Of a stretch of DNA of 54,069 bases, positions 18,503 through 28,539 are shown one piece after another. The notes beneath the pieces were generated by a model. The model had not been told where the DNA came from and searched no databases. It was given only the letters and a program-made list of their open reading frames with translations. The DNA comes from Melioribacteraceae bacterium (lineage in GTDB: Bacteria > Bacteroidota > Ignavibacteria > Ignavibacteriales > Melioribacteraceae): NCBI GenBank assembly GCA_015493615.1, contig WGCV01000031.1, forward strand, positions 1 through 54,069, given 5' to 3'. The position numbers and the translations under genes are program-made. The number at the start of each line of letters is the position of its first letter. The stretch's first letter is position 1.

Positions 18503-21500
18503 ATGAAACAAGCAATTATTCCTTTTTTGATTCTTTTCAGTTTTGCCGTAATAAATGCGCAAACAGCGGAAAATCCTAACTCACCGAATTTTCACAATTC
18601 CAAGTATTTTTTAGGTTCGGAGCCGGAATCGGGATTTGGAGCGAATGTAGTAAATGTCGGTGATTTTAACGCTGACGGATTTGAAGATTTGGCAATCAGC
18701 GCCGACGGCGCAAACAACGGAGCGGGCAAAGTCTATTTATATTTCGGCGGAGAAACATTTGATATGCGACCTGATGTCGTTTTCGAAGCGCCGACAGGTT
18801 CAGATGATTTCGGCTATCAAGTAGCCTCGGCAGGAGATTTTAATTCGGACGGTTTTGATGATATGGTAATCGTATCTAAAAACTATTCCACCAATAATCC
18901 TACGGTAATGGTTTATTTCGGCGGACCTTATTTTGACGCAACTCCCGATGTCTATCTGCAAAATTATTGGAATTCAGCATATTTCGGGAATGATGTTGCC
19001 GGATTGGGAGATGTTAACGGCGACGGGATTGACGATATTGGAGTAATTTCCGGTAATTCGGTTGGATTATATTTTGGCGCGTTAAATCCGGCGGCGACAA
19101 CTGAAATGAGTATGTCGTTAAATCACAGTTCGGATTATATCGCTTATTGCGGAGATGTTAACGGGGATGGCTACAACGATATTTTAACATCTTCGCCGCA
19201 AGAAGGTTTATCGATGATTTACAAAGGGGGACCGGAATTAGGAAATGACCCAAACGTTTTTTTTGAAAGAGCCGATGCAAATTCACAGTATTTCGGTTTT
19301 TCGATTACCGGCGGAGGAGATATTAACGGCGACGGTTTATCCGATGTTGTAGTCGGAGATATGGAAACAAACAATTACACCGGCTCGGCATACCTTTATT
19401 TAGGTTCAACCGATATTTTTTCTTCCTCTAATCCAAGACCGGCAGATTATATTATTAACGGAACGGATGAAAATAATCAATTTGGTTCTGTTGTTGCGTT
19501 TGTTAAGGATATGAACGGTGATGGATTTGACGAATTGGCGGTCGGCGGTTCCAATATTAATTTTATGAATATTTATTACGGAAAAACTCATCCGGATAAT
19601 ACTGTTTCACAAAGATATAGTAACTCTGTAGAAAGCGGTTACTTCTTTTCAATTGCATCTTTGGATTTTAATAACGACGGATATAATGAAGTTGTCGCCG
19701 GCGATTATGAATCGGATAAAGCATTTTTGTTTTCAACAGAGTATTCCGGAAGAATTAATAATTACGATTACAGTTTAGAAGAGATAACCTTAAGGGTAAT
19801 GGGCGATTATAACGGAGATGGGATAGATGATTTTCTCGCTTTCTATGGTGGATTTGAAGATCCCACATATATTATTACCGGGGGAGGTCCGCTTGACACC
19901 AATTATGACATCGTTATACCCGGGGTTCAGCTTCGTTCAATAGGAGGTGATATTGACGGTGACGGATTTGATGATTTATATGAAGCTTATTCAAATTCGT
20001 TACAGCATGACAGCATAGTATTTTATTTTGGCAACAATCAAAATATTATTAATTCAATAACAGTTCATGACTCAATATATCTTGGCTTGTCCTCAAAAGG
20101 AGATTATAATGGTGACGGAATTACTGATTTAATATTAGGAAATGATACTTATAGGATTATTTATGGAAATCAGTCAAGAAATAATATTTCAGTAAATGAA
20201 ACATTTTATTGTCGTGATCAGCGTGGTGAAAGTATTTTGACAGTTGATATCAACAACGACGGTTATGATGATATTTTTGTCCCTTATCGTTCTGATGATG
20301 CTTCTCCGCTAACTTACAGATTATATAAGGGAAGTTCTGTAGGGGTAAGTGCTTTTTCTCAATCAATCGATGCTTCCTTTTTCGGATTCCCTGCTACTTC
20401 TTTAGAGGTTGAAAATATTATAGATGTGGGTGATTTCAACAATGATTCTTATACGGATTTTGTAGTTTCTTATGTAAACGACGAGGTAGTGCATCCTGTT
20501 CTTGTATTCGGGAATAGTACTGGCAGTAATTTTAATTTTATTGAAATACCGTTACACGATATTATTCCGTATGGAGAATCCGTTAGCGCAAAAAAAGGGG
20601 ATTTTAACGGGGATGGAATAAGCGATTTGCTTATTTTTACATCAGAAAGATATCCTGAAGTTTATATTTATTTTGGGGGGAATAGCACTCTTTCAGCCCC
20701 GGATATTTCAATTTATCCTGATAATGATTATGCGCAGTATGCTTATGATGCATTTCAAATTGCAGATGTTAATGGGGACGGTTTAACAGATATTTTAGTA
20801 AACGGTTGGGCAGTAACTATAAGCGATTGGAAATCAGAAATTTATTTAAGTACAGTCAAAAACAAAGCGCCCTATTTTAAATCGGTTAAGGACGTCCCTG
20901 CCGACCAAGGCGGGTTTGTAACGCTTGCTTGGTTTAAGTCCGGATTAGACGGCGGAAAAGTAAACGCTTATCAAATTGAAAGAAGCATTGCGCCTGTTGG
21001 AGGCGGTTTTGCATGGGAAGTTATCGGAAATGTTCCCGCTTCACACTTTAATTACTATTCCTACACAGCCCCGACTTTGAACGACCAAACGCCTGATTAT
21101 TCCGGAAACACTTATTTCAGAATTACCGCGTTAACGGGTAATCCGGATGTTTTTTATCGCTCCAACATTTTGTCCGGTCACAGCGTTGATAATCTCGCGC
21201 CTGTTGCTCCCGGCGGACTTAAAGCGGTTGGAGAAGGAACAGAAGCAAGAATAAGCTGGAAGTTGAACAGCGAGAATGATATTAAGAATTATCTCGTTTA
21301 CCGCAGCATAAATGAAGAAGTAAACTTTGACACGCTTGAAGTTTACGGAGCTGTAAGTGATTCTGTATTTGTTGACGAAAGTCCATTGACGCAATCGGCA
21401 TATTACTTTGTCCGCGCGGCGGATATTCACGGCAACATCGGCGACGCGTCGTCCGTATTATTGCAGCTTACGGGAGTTAACGACGAAGATGGTTTACCGA

Positions 21501-21778
21501 CAAAATTTGCGCTTGGTCAGAACTATCCGAATCCGTTTAATCCGACAACGACAATAAATTACGCGGTGCCCGCCGTAGAGACAAGGCATGCCTTGTCTCT
21601 ACAATTGATCGTTTACGATATTCTCGGAAGAAAAATAGCTACGCTCGTAAACCAAAAACAAGCCCCGGGAAATTATTCCGTACAATTTGATGCAAGCAAA
21701 TTAAGCTCGGGAATTTATTACTACACTTTGCGCGCCGGAGATTTTGTTGCAACAAAAAAAATGATATTGCTTAAATAG
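18503..21778 (+). CDS. Secreted FG-GAP repeat protein with T9SS sorting domain
   Basis: Counted from the ATG at 18503 the protein is 1,091 residues, with signal peptide MKQAIIPFLILFSFAVINAQ. About 14 FG-GAP or EF-hand-like calcium loops are readable, e.g. VGDFNADGFEDLAI, LGDVNGDGIDDIGV, KDMNGDGFDELAV, GDYNGDGITDLIL and ADVNGDGLTDILV. Together they indicate one or two beta-propellers of the integrin type. Two fibronectin-III-like segments follow (about 820-1000). The last 85 residues are the sorting domain (QNYPNPFNPTTTINYAVP ... KKMILLK). It is probably a surface adhesin or matrix protein. The palindrome at 21575-21602 encodes part of the linker VETRHALSLQ inside the sorting domain. Confidence 0.88.
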   Translation: MKQAIIPFLILFSFAVINAQTAENPNSPNFHNSKYFLGSEPESGFGANVVNVGDFNADGFEDLAISADGANNGAGKVYLYFGGETFDMRPDVVFEAPTGSDDFGYQVASAGDFNSDGFDDMVIVSKNYSTNNPTVMVYFGGPYFDATPDVYLQNYWNSAYFGNDVAGLGDVNGDGIDDIGVISGNSVGLYFGALNPAATTEMSMSLNHSSDYIAYCGDVNGDGYNDILTSSPQEGLSMIYKGGPELGNDPNVFFERADANSQYFGFSITGGGDINGDGLSDVVVGDMETNNYTGSAYLYLGSTDIFSSSNPRPADYIINGTDENNQFGSVVAFVKDMNGDGFDELAVGGSNINFMNIYYGKTHPDNTVSQRYSNSVESGYFFSIASLDFNNDGYNEVVAGDYESDKAFLFSTEYSGRINNYDYSLEEITLRVMGDYNGDGIDDFLAFYGGFEDPTYIITGGGPLDTNYDIVIPGVQLRSIGGDIDGDGFDDLYEAYSNSLQHDSIVFYFGNNQNIINSITVHDSIYLGLSSKGDYNGDGITDLILGNDTYRIIYGNQSRNNISVNETFYCRDQRGESILTVDINNDGYDDIFVPYRSDDASPLTYRLYKGSSVGVSAFSQSIDASFFGFPATSLEVENIIDVGDFNNDSYTDFVVSYVNDEVVHPVLVFGNSTGSNFNFIEIPLHDIIPYGESVSAKKGDFNGDGISDLLIFTSERYPEVYIYFGGNSTLSAPDISIYPDNDYAQYAYDAFQIADVNGDGLTDILVNGWAVTISDWKSEIYLSTVKNKAPYFKSVKDVPADQGGFVTLAWFKSGLDGGKVNAYQIERSIAPVGGGFAWEVIGNVPASHFNYYSYTAPTLNDQTPDYSGNTYFRITALTGNPDVFYRSNILSGHSVDNLAPVAPGGLKAVGEGTEARISWKLNSENDIKNYLVYRSINEEVNFDTLEVYGAVSDSVFVDESPLTQSAYYFVRAADIHGNIGDASSVLLQLTGVNDEDGLPTKFALGQNYPNPFNPTTTINYAVPAVETRHALSLQLIVYDILGRKIATLVNQKQAPGNYSVQFDASKLSSGIYYYTLRAGDFVATKKMILLK
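21575..21602. repeat. 28-bp perfect palindrome inside the sorting-domain coding sequence
   Basis: GTAGAGACAAGGCA and its reverse complement abut with no loop. The palindrome is read in frame as part of VETRHALSLQ, between the conserved INYAVP and LIVYDILG blocks. The same palindrome is at 28123-28150, and with one change at 23534-23561. Confidence 0.85.
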
Positions 21779-21886
21779 TAGCAAACAGACACGACAAGCG
21801 AAAAAGTGTTGGAAGAAGTAAGAAAGAATAAAAAAAGAAATGATGATGTAGGCTAGGAAAAAAATAGTTATTAAAACGGAGATTTT

Positions 21887-23737
21887 ATGAAAGGCGTTAA
21901 GAACAGTTTTTACATGATAATAATTTTTTCGCTATTAACATTAAATATGTTGGCGCAAGATGTTGCGCTTGGCATGACTTATGGAGAAAGTGGTATTGTA
22001 AAAACAAATATTGAGTTAAACGGTAAAACAAGCTTGTTTTCTTCTGAGCGTTTTTCGGGCAATGTTTCCGGTATTTGGGACGCCGACACGGTTTATATTG
22101 ATGGAGATATTTCTATTCCGCGGGATTCCTCGCTGACCATTACCTCCGGAACAAATGTTTATTTTACCGGCGAATATAAATTTGATGTTTACGGTACACT
22201 GACCGCCAACGGAACGGAAACCGACAGCATATTTTTCTTTTCCGATTCACTGCGGGAGATTTCAACTTATCCCTATTATGCGGGATTCTGGTACGGAATT
22301 ACACTCCACGCAACCGACTCGACAAGTCAGACTCCTTCGACATTTAAATACTGTAATATAAAATATGCTTTTGAGCGTTGGCTTAACGAAGCAAGTCTTC
22401 AGTTTAACAGGCGTTTCGGCGGCGGAGTGATTTTTTACAAATCAAAAGTCAATATTTCAGATTCTAAATTTTATCAGTGCTATAATTACGGCAGCGCGGT
22501 TACGGCGCTTTATTCCTATGGGAATTTGGACAATCTCGTTGTCGGCAAATCGGGATTTATCGAGCTGATTTATTCCGATGTGGATATTGATAATACGGAA
22601 ATTTTCAGCGGATTCGGAATGCGGCTTGCAAGCTCCAACTCAATAATTACGAATACTCGGATTCACGACAATAATAACTATTTTTCTTATCCTTCCGGTT
22701 TTGGAGCCATTGTGGCGGATTCGTCAAATTTTACCCTCGAGAATTGTGAAATTACCAATAATATTAAATCGGGCATAGTTGCGCTAAACTCTAGTCCGTT
22801 AATTAAACATACGCTGATAAAGGATAACGGATTATACGGGGGCTTTTTTCAAGAGTCGCCTATAACAGCAGTCAGAACTGAAATTACCGGAAACGGTTCA
22901 GGCGGTTTGCGGTTTCAATCTTCTCAAAATTGGCAATCGATATTTACGTCCGATATACAAAATTGCGGGATAGTGAAAAACAACGGGATTGGGATTTATT
23001 TTCTTTCGAACAACAATGCCAATATTGTAAATTGCACAATTGCCGATAACAACTACACAAACGGCTGGGGCGGAATTCAAACCGGCGACTCCCCGACTTA
23101 CGTAACCAACAGTATCGTTTGGAATAACGGTTCCGATTTGGATTTTCAAGCGGGCGGACTTTACACATATTCCATTATACAAGGTAATTATGTCGGAAGC
23201 GATACGGCTACTACAAATCTACAAAATGTTGATCCTCTTTTCCGCGACGCTGAAAACGGCGATTACCATCTGCAGAGCGGCGATTGCGGTTACGCCTTTA
23301 ATTCTCCGGGAATAGACGCCGGTCATCCCGATTCGCTTGATGCGGTAATTGATTGTCAGCAAGGTCTCGGAACAGTTCGCGCCGATATAGGCTTTTACGG
23401 TGGTAGATATTCTGAAATGCCTGTCGGAATCAGCGAAGGGAATGATAATCAAATCCCCCGAAAATATGAATTATCTCAGAACTACCCGAATCCGTTCAAT
23501 CCTACAACTACGATAAATTACGCGGTGCCCGCCGTAGAGAGAAGGCATGCCTTGTCTCTACAATTGATTGTTTACGATATTCTCGGAAGAAAAATAGCTA
23601 CGCTCGTAAACCAAAAACAAGCACCGGGAAATTATTCCGTACAATTTGATGCAAGCAAATTAAGCTCGGGAATTTATTACTACACTTTACGCGCCGGAGA
23701 TTTTGTTCAAACTAAGAAAATGATTTTGATGAAGTAA
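21887..23737 (+). CDS. Secreted right-handed beta-helix protein with T9SS sorting domain
   Basis: The 616-residue protein has a signal peptide (MIIIFSLLTLNMLAQ) and starts its passenger with SGIWDADTVYIDGDISIPRD and SGTNVYFTGEYKFDVYGTL. This opening block occurs several times in the neighbouring 1,486-residue protein. A right-handed parallel beta-helix region follows, with short Asn-rich coils (NSIITNTRIHDNNN, NCTIADNNYTNGWGG). A conserved end block (SIIQGNYVGSDTATTNLQNV, DAGHPDSLDAVIDCQQGLG) precedes the sorting domain at about 524-616. Such folds bind or cleave polysaccharides, but no catalytic residues are recognised. It is the second gene in a run of three T9SS proteins. Confidence 0.85.
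   Translation: MKGVKNSFYMIIIFSLLTLNMLAQDVALGMTYGESGIVKTNIELNGKTSLFSSERFSGNVSGIWDADTVYIDGDISIPRDSSLTITSGTNVYFTGEYKFDVYGTLTANGTETDSIFFFSDSLREISTYPYYAGFWYGITLHATDSTSQTPSTFKYCNIKYAFERWLNEASLQFNRRFGGGVIFYKSKVNISDSKFYQCYNYGSAVTALYSYGNLDNLVVGKSGFIELIYSDVDIDNTEIFSGFGMRLASSNSIITNTRIHDNNNYFSYPSGFGAIVADSSNFTLENCEITNNIKSGIVALNSSPLIKHTLIKDNGLYGGFFQESPITAVRTEITGNGSGGLRFQSSQNWQSIFTSDIQNCGIVKNNGIGIYFLSNNNANIVNCTIADNNYTNGWGGIQTGDSPTYVTNSIVWNNGSDLDFQAGGLYTYSIIQGNYVGSDTATTNLQNVDPLFRDAENGDYHLQSGDCGYAFNSPGIDAGHPDSLDAVIDCQQGLGTVRADIGFYGGRYSEMPVGISEGNDNQIPRKYELSQNYPNPFNPTTTINYAVPAVERRHALSLQLIVYDILGRKIATLVNQKQAPGNYSVQFDASKLSSGIYYYTLRAGDFVQTKKMILMK
23534..23561. repeat. Palindrome in sorting domain, one base changed
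   Basis: Same position and frame as 21575-21602, but GTAGAGAG replaces GTAGAGAC, so one arm no longer pairs and the protein reads VERRHALSLQ. The change shows that the copy has begun to decay while the frame is kept. Confidence 0.8.
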
Positions 23738-23865
23738 AATAAAATATAGGACATTGCTAGTTCTGACTTGAAGGCGTTTGTCCTTCCAAAGTTGAGCATT
23801 GACGAAATTAATGCTAAATTTTGTCGTAAAATAAGTTTATATAAATATTAAAACAAGGAATAATC

Positions 23866-26800
23866 ATGAAACAGGGAAACATAATAATTTATCTTTTAAC
23901 TTTAATATTGTTTTTCGCTGTAAATATTTTTGCGCAAACTGAAATTGAAGGCGGAAACGTAAGCGGTACTTGGACAAAAGCCGCATCGCCATATATTATT
24001 AACGGCGATATTTCAATTGAGAGATACGGAGAACTTACCATAGAACCCGGAGTTGAAGTAAAATTTAACGGGCCTCATTATTTTTATTGTTACGGCAGAT
24101 TGCTCGCCATTGGAACTATGGAAGATTCAATTCGCTTTACTGCAATTGATACTTCAACCGGCTGGAAAGGAATGCGTTTTATCGACCAGAATAGTTTTCC
24201 TACGCAACCTTCCGAAATTGCTTTCTCGGTTTTTTCATACGGCAAAGCGGAAAATAACGGTAACGGCGGTTACGATGATAATGATTCTTCTAACGGCGGA
24301 GCCATTGCGTTGATAAATACTTCCAATATAGAAATTAGAAATTCTTTTTTTCATAACAACTCAGCTCTCGAAGGAGGCGCGCTTCTTATTAAAGATTCCG
24401 CTCCCCTTGTATTAAATTCGGTTTTTTATAATAATAAAGCTCTTGGCGACCCTATAGATGATCCTGTAACCGGAGGAGGCGCTATAAGAATAAAAGATTC
24501 CGATGCAAGAATAATTCAAAACGATTTTTATAATAACTACACGAATACATTGGGCGCCTCTATTTCTGTAAGCGGCAATTCAGGCGTTGAACTGAAATAT
24601 CTAAATATTCAAGATAATATTGGGAACTATGCAATAGCGCTTTCTACATCCCTTCCGTTTACTTTCTCTCATTCCAATATCATTGGTAACGAGGATGGCG
24701 TTTATGTGCTAATTTCGTCTGAAAACGGATTGCAAGCAGGTTATTTAAACAACTTGAAAATTTCCGGTAATTTTGGGAGAGCATTAAATGTTGTTGGCAA
24801 TTTGGTAATTCTTGCCAACTCCATTGTTAATAATAATACCTCTTACCATACGATTTACGTGGATGGCGATTTGGAATTATTAAATTCCGTAATTGCCGAC
24901 AACAATTGCCAGGGCGATGTAATAGGCGGTTATAGCGAATGGGGCTACAATTTCCCTTTAACTGTAATGAACTCGGTTATTTGGGGGAATACTCACGGAA
25001 TAGACGACCCGCCGGTTCCGATTGGCGATAACACTATCGGCGTATCTTATTCGGATGTGCAGGGAAGCCGCAGCGAATATATTGATTGGGGCTCGGGAGT
25101 TTTAAAAACAGATCCAAAGTTTGCGAATAGCGCTTCCGGGAATTATCATCTATCGCTTGATTCTCCCCTTATCGACGCGGGAAATCCGGAATCGAATTAT
25201 AATGACATTCACGGAGGTTGGGGAACAAACCGAAACGATATGGGAGCTTACGGAGGCAGATTTGCCTCGTGGTCGGAAAAACCGGTCGCCGATTTTACTG
25301 CCGAAGCAACAAGCGGCGGCGAGCCGTTCGAGGTTCAGTTTATTGATAAATCTATTGGAGTGGAAACCTATTATTGGGACTTTAATAACGACGGAATTTT
25401 TGATTCAAACGAAAGAAACCCGAAACATACTTACACTTCTCCCGGTACTTATTCGGTAAATCTTGTTGTTGAAGCTAATTCTTCTTTTTATAAAGATACT
25501 CTTTTAATTGAAAATTTCATCAATGTAAAAATAAGTCATGTTTCCGGCGATGTTTCCGGCGTTTGGGATGTTGATACAATTTTCGTTGACGGCGATATTA
25601 CGGTTCCGCAGAACGAAACATTAACAATTATGCCCGGGACGGTTGTTTATTTTACGGACTGGTATAAGTTTGATGTTCAAGGTCAATTAATTGCGGAAGG
25701 TACCGAAGACGAAAACATTATTTTTGACGCTCCGGAAGATGTTGTTTGGCACGGAATGCGTTTTTATTACACAGACGACAACAGTCAGCCTGTTTCCAAA
25801 ATTAAGTATTGTCAATTTACAAAAGCAGGCGGCGGAACGTGGACAAATCCCGGCTGGCCCGCTTTATATTTCGTCCATTCAACGGTATCGGTTTCGGATT
25901 CTAAAATATTCCACTCCGGTTCTTCGGAATTTAATTACAGTATGAGTTTGATAAATTCCGGCGGAAATATTTCAAATACGGAATTACATAATGTTAGCGG
26001 ACTTTATATCGATTCATTGTCAACCACTTCAATTTCCAATTGTCATTTCGATTCAAGCGGAATTCAATTTTACAATTCCTCGATAACTATTGACAGTTGC
26101 TTAATTGAAGAAAACAGTGGCGTTGGTATTTACGGATACAATTCATTTTCGGAAATTTCCAACACTGTAATAAAAAATAGCGGTGGCGGAGTAAGCTTCA
26201 CTAACTCAAATCCCGTTTTAAAATTTGTTACAATAGAAGATAATCACGACAGCGGCAGCGGCGTAGCAGGCGGAAAATTTGATAAATCAAATGCCGTTTT
26301 AACCAATGTGATTGTTAAAGGAAATTCCGGGATTTTCGCAGGCGGGCTGCATTTTACCGCTCCGAACAGCGGCAACAGTTATTCCGCAATATTGAAAAAC
26401 TGCTTGATTGTTCAAGATACAATTCAAAATATAAATAATTCCGGCAGCGGCGTAGTGTTTGCAGGAAAATACACAGGACAATTTACAAACTGCACAATCG
26501 CAGATAACGCGGCAAGCAATTGGGCGGGAGTAATGACAGACAGCTATTCGCAAGCCTATTTGAATAACTCAATTGTTTGGAATAACGGCAACAATCTCGA
26601 TTTCCAAGCGGGCGGACTTTACACTTACTCGATTATTCAAGGAAATTATGTCGGACAAGATACGGCTACTACAAATCTTGATAATGTTGACCCGCTTTTC
26701 CGCGATGCGGAAAACGGAGATTATCATTTGCAGAGCACGGCTTGCGGTTATAACTCCGATTCTCCTGCGATTGACGCCGGACATCCCGCAATTAGCGACT

Positions 26801-28326
26801 TGGTGCTTGATTGCGCAACTGCGGGACTCGGAACGCTTGCTTCCGATATGGGAGCTTACGGCGGCGCCGATAACTGGTGGGACAGAACAAGCTCAAATCC
26901 GCCGTGTTATTTTTCCGGCGAAGTCAGCGGCGTTTGGGATTGCGACACAATTCACGTAAACGGCGATATTCTGATTCCGCAAGATGAAACTCTTGAAATT
27001 ACGGATAATGTAAAAAAAGTATTCTTTACCGGACCTTACCAAATTAAAGTGGAAGGCGCTCTCCTTGCGCACGGACCGGAAAACGGATTTAACGGTTTAA
27101 ACGGCGATTATATTCTATTTACCGGAAACGGCTGGCACGGAATTTATTTTAGCAATCTTAACGGAACCGGACAGCAAGCGTCAGTTATTGAAAACTGCCG
27201 GTTCGACAACGCCGATAAAATGGATATGACGTATCAAGGCGGCGGCGCAATTGCAATTTATAATTCGGACAGCGTAATTGTTAAGCATTCCGTTTTTTAT
27301 CAGAATAAGGCGAAGTACGGCGGAGCAATGTATGTGGAAAATTCAAACGCCGTGATTGAAGATTGCTATTTTGCAAACAACGGATATTACACAAACAGCA
27401 TTCAAACCGAAGCGGGCGGAGCGCTTTTTATTAAAGATTCCAATCCGTTTTTGCGCAAATTGCAATTTGTAGAAAACAAAACCACAAACGGCGGGGGCGC
27501 GATTGAGTTCGTGAATTCCTCGCCAACGCTTTCCAATATTCTTGCAGTTAAAAATTTAACGGAAGGTTTCGGCGGAGCGTTCCGTCTTGCGGACGGCGCA
27601 TCGCCTAAATTTGTTAACGCTACGGTTTCCGACAACAGCGCAAGCCACGGCGGCGCGTTTTATTTGAACACCGGCTCAACTCCCGAAATTATCAACAGTA
27701 TTTTTTACGGAGATACAAAACCTGAATTTTATCTCGGCGGCGGAACTCCGACAGTAACTTATTCGCTTGTTGATTCCGCTTCGACTGAAAGTTGGTTCGG
27801 AACCGGCTGTTTGGATGAAAATCCGCAATTCAAGATGACAGTCGGCAATTACTATTATTTGTCCACAATGGCTTGCGGCGACGGTGTAAATTCTCCGGCA
27901 ATCGACGCAGGGCATCCCGATTCTCTCGATGCGGTAATTGATTGCCAGCAAGGTCTCGGAACGGTTCGCGCGGATATGGGATATTACGGCGGAAGATATT
28001 CGGTCGTTCCCGTCGGCGTTGGAGATGAGGGGAATGAAAATCTTCCCACAAAATTTGCGCTTAGTCAAAACTACCCGAATCCGTTTAATCCGACAACGAC
28101 GATAAATTACGCTGTGCCCGCCGTAGAGACAAGGCATGCCTTGTCTCTACAATTGATTGTTTATGATATTCTCGGAAGAAAAGTGGCAACGCTTGTAAAC
28201 AAAAAACAAGCCCCGGGAAATTATTCCGTTCAATTTGATGGAAGCAAATTAAGTTCGGGAATTTATTTTTACAGACTCTCCGCCGGAGAATTTATTGCCA
28301 CAAAGAAAATGATTTTGATGAAATAA
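23866..28326 (+). CDS. Large secreted multi-domain beta-helix protein with PKD and T9SS sorting domains
   Basis: The 1,486 residues comprise a signal peptide (IIYLLTLILFFAVNIFAQ), a first beta-helix (about 25-470), a PKD domain (about 475-560; VQFIDKSIGVETYYWDFNND, KHTYTSPGTYSVNLVV), a second beta-helix (about 565-1030), a third (about 1035-1390) and a sorting domain (about 1396-1486). Each beta-helix opens with a near-repeat of SGVWDxDTIxVDGDIxxPQxE. Blocks such as SIVWNNGNNLDFQAGGLYTY, SIIQGNYVGQDTATTNL and HPDSLDAVIDCQQGLGTVRA are shared with the upstream gene. This points to growth by internal duplication and exchange between the two. It is likely a surface polysaccharide-binding or structural protein. 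Confidence 0.87.
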   Translation: MKQGNIIIYLLTLILFFAVNIFAQTEIEGGNVSGTWTKAASPYIINGDISIERYGELTIEPGVEVKFNGPHYFYCYGRLLAIGTMEDSIRFTAIDTSTGWKGMRFIDQNSFPTQPSEIAFSVFSYGKAENNGNGGYDDNDSSNGGAIALINTSNIEIRNSFFHNNSALEGGALLIKDSAPLVLNSVFYNNKALGDPIDDPVTGGGAIRIKDSDARIIQNDFYNNYTNTLGASISVSGNSGVELKYLNIQDNIGNYAIALSTSLPFTFSHSNIIGNEDGVYVLISSENGLQAGYLNNLKISGNFGRALNVVGNLVILANSIVNNNTSYHTIYVDGDLELLNSVIADNNCQGDVIGGYSEWGYNFPLTVMNSVIWGNTHGIDDPPVPIGDNTIGVSYSDVQGSRSEYIDWGSGVLKTDPKFANSASGNYHLSLDSPLIDAGNPESNYNDIHGGWGTNRNDMGAYGGRFASWSEKPVADFTAEATSGGEPFEVQFIDKSIGVETYYWDFNNDGIFDSNERNPKHTYTSPGTYSVNLVVEANSSFYKDTLLIENFINVKISHVSGDVSGVWDVDTIFVDGDITVPQNETLTIMPGTVVYFTDWYKFDVQGQLIAEGTEDENIIFDAPEDVVWHGMRFYYTDDNSQPVSKIKYCQFTKAGGGTWTNPGWPALYFVHSTVSVSDSKIFHSGSSEFNYSMSLINSGGNISNTELHNVSGLYIDSLSTTSISNCHFDSSGIQFYNSSITIDSCLIEENSGVGIYGYNSFSEISNTVIKNSGGGVSFTNSNPVLKFVTIEDNHDSGSGVAGGKFDKSNAVLTNVIVKGNSGIFAGGLHFTAPNSGNSYSAILKNCLIVQDTIQNINNSGSGVVFAGKYTGQFTNCTIADNAASNWAGVMTDSYSQAYLNNSIVWNNGNNLDFQAGGLYTYSIIQGNYVGQDTATTNLDNVDPLFRDAENGDYHLQSTACGYNSDSPAIDAGHPAISDLVLDCATAGLGTLASDMGAYGGADNWWDRTSSNPPCYFSGEVSGVWDCDTIHVNGDILIPQDETLEITDNVKKVFFTGPYQIKVEGALLAHGPENGFNGLNGDYILFTGNGWHGIYFSNLNGTGQQASVIENCRFDNADKMDMTYQGGGAIAIYNSDSVIVKHSVFYQNKAKYGGAMYVENSNAVIEDCYFANNGYYTNSIQTEAGGALFIKDSNPFLRKLQFVENKTTNGGGAIEFVNSSPTLSNILAVKNLTEGFGGAFRLADGASPKFVNATVSDNSASHGGAFYLNTGSTPEIINSIFYGDTKPEFYLGGGTPTVTYSLVDSASTESWFGTGCLDENPQFKMTVGNYYYLSTMACGDGVNSPAIDAGHPDSLDAVIDCQQGLGTVRADMGYYGGRYSVVPVGVGDEGNENLPTKFALSQNYPNPFNPTTTINYAVPAVETRHALSLQLIVYDILGRKVATLVNKKQAPGNYSVQFDGSKLSSGIYFYRLSAGEFIATKKMILMK
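28123..28150. repeat. 28-bp perfect palindrome in sorting domain
   Basis: Identical to the palindrome at 21575-21602 and in the same reading frame and position of the sorting domain (VETRHALSLQ). Confidence 0.85.
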
Positions 28327-28354
28327 CGCTAAATTAAAACGTTCCTTAAAATTA

Positions 28355-28395
28355 AACCCGACAGCCAAATATTGCGTTTGTCGGGTTGTTTTTTG
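28355..28395 (+). terminator. Strong intrinsic terminator
   Basis: AACCCGACA (28355-28363) pairs with TGTCGGGTT (28379-28387) and is followed directly by GTTTTTTG. It lies 29 bases after the stop of the large beta-helix gene and probably ends the transcript of the T9SS gene run. Confidence 0.85.
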
Positions 28396-28539
28396 TCTTG
28401 ATGTAATATATTTTTATTTTCCACAATGTAGTTTGATAATTATTTCAATCTCCTAATATTAACACGGTTGTTTTTTACTTGGCTTTTTAGTTCAGGGAAC
28501 TATCGCAGTAAATCTCATAAATTATTAGCCGGAGAATAA

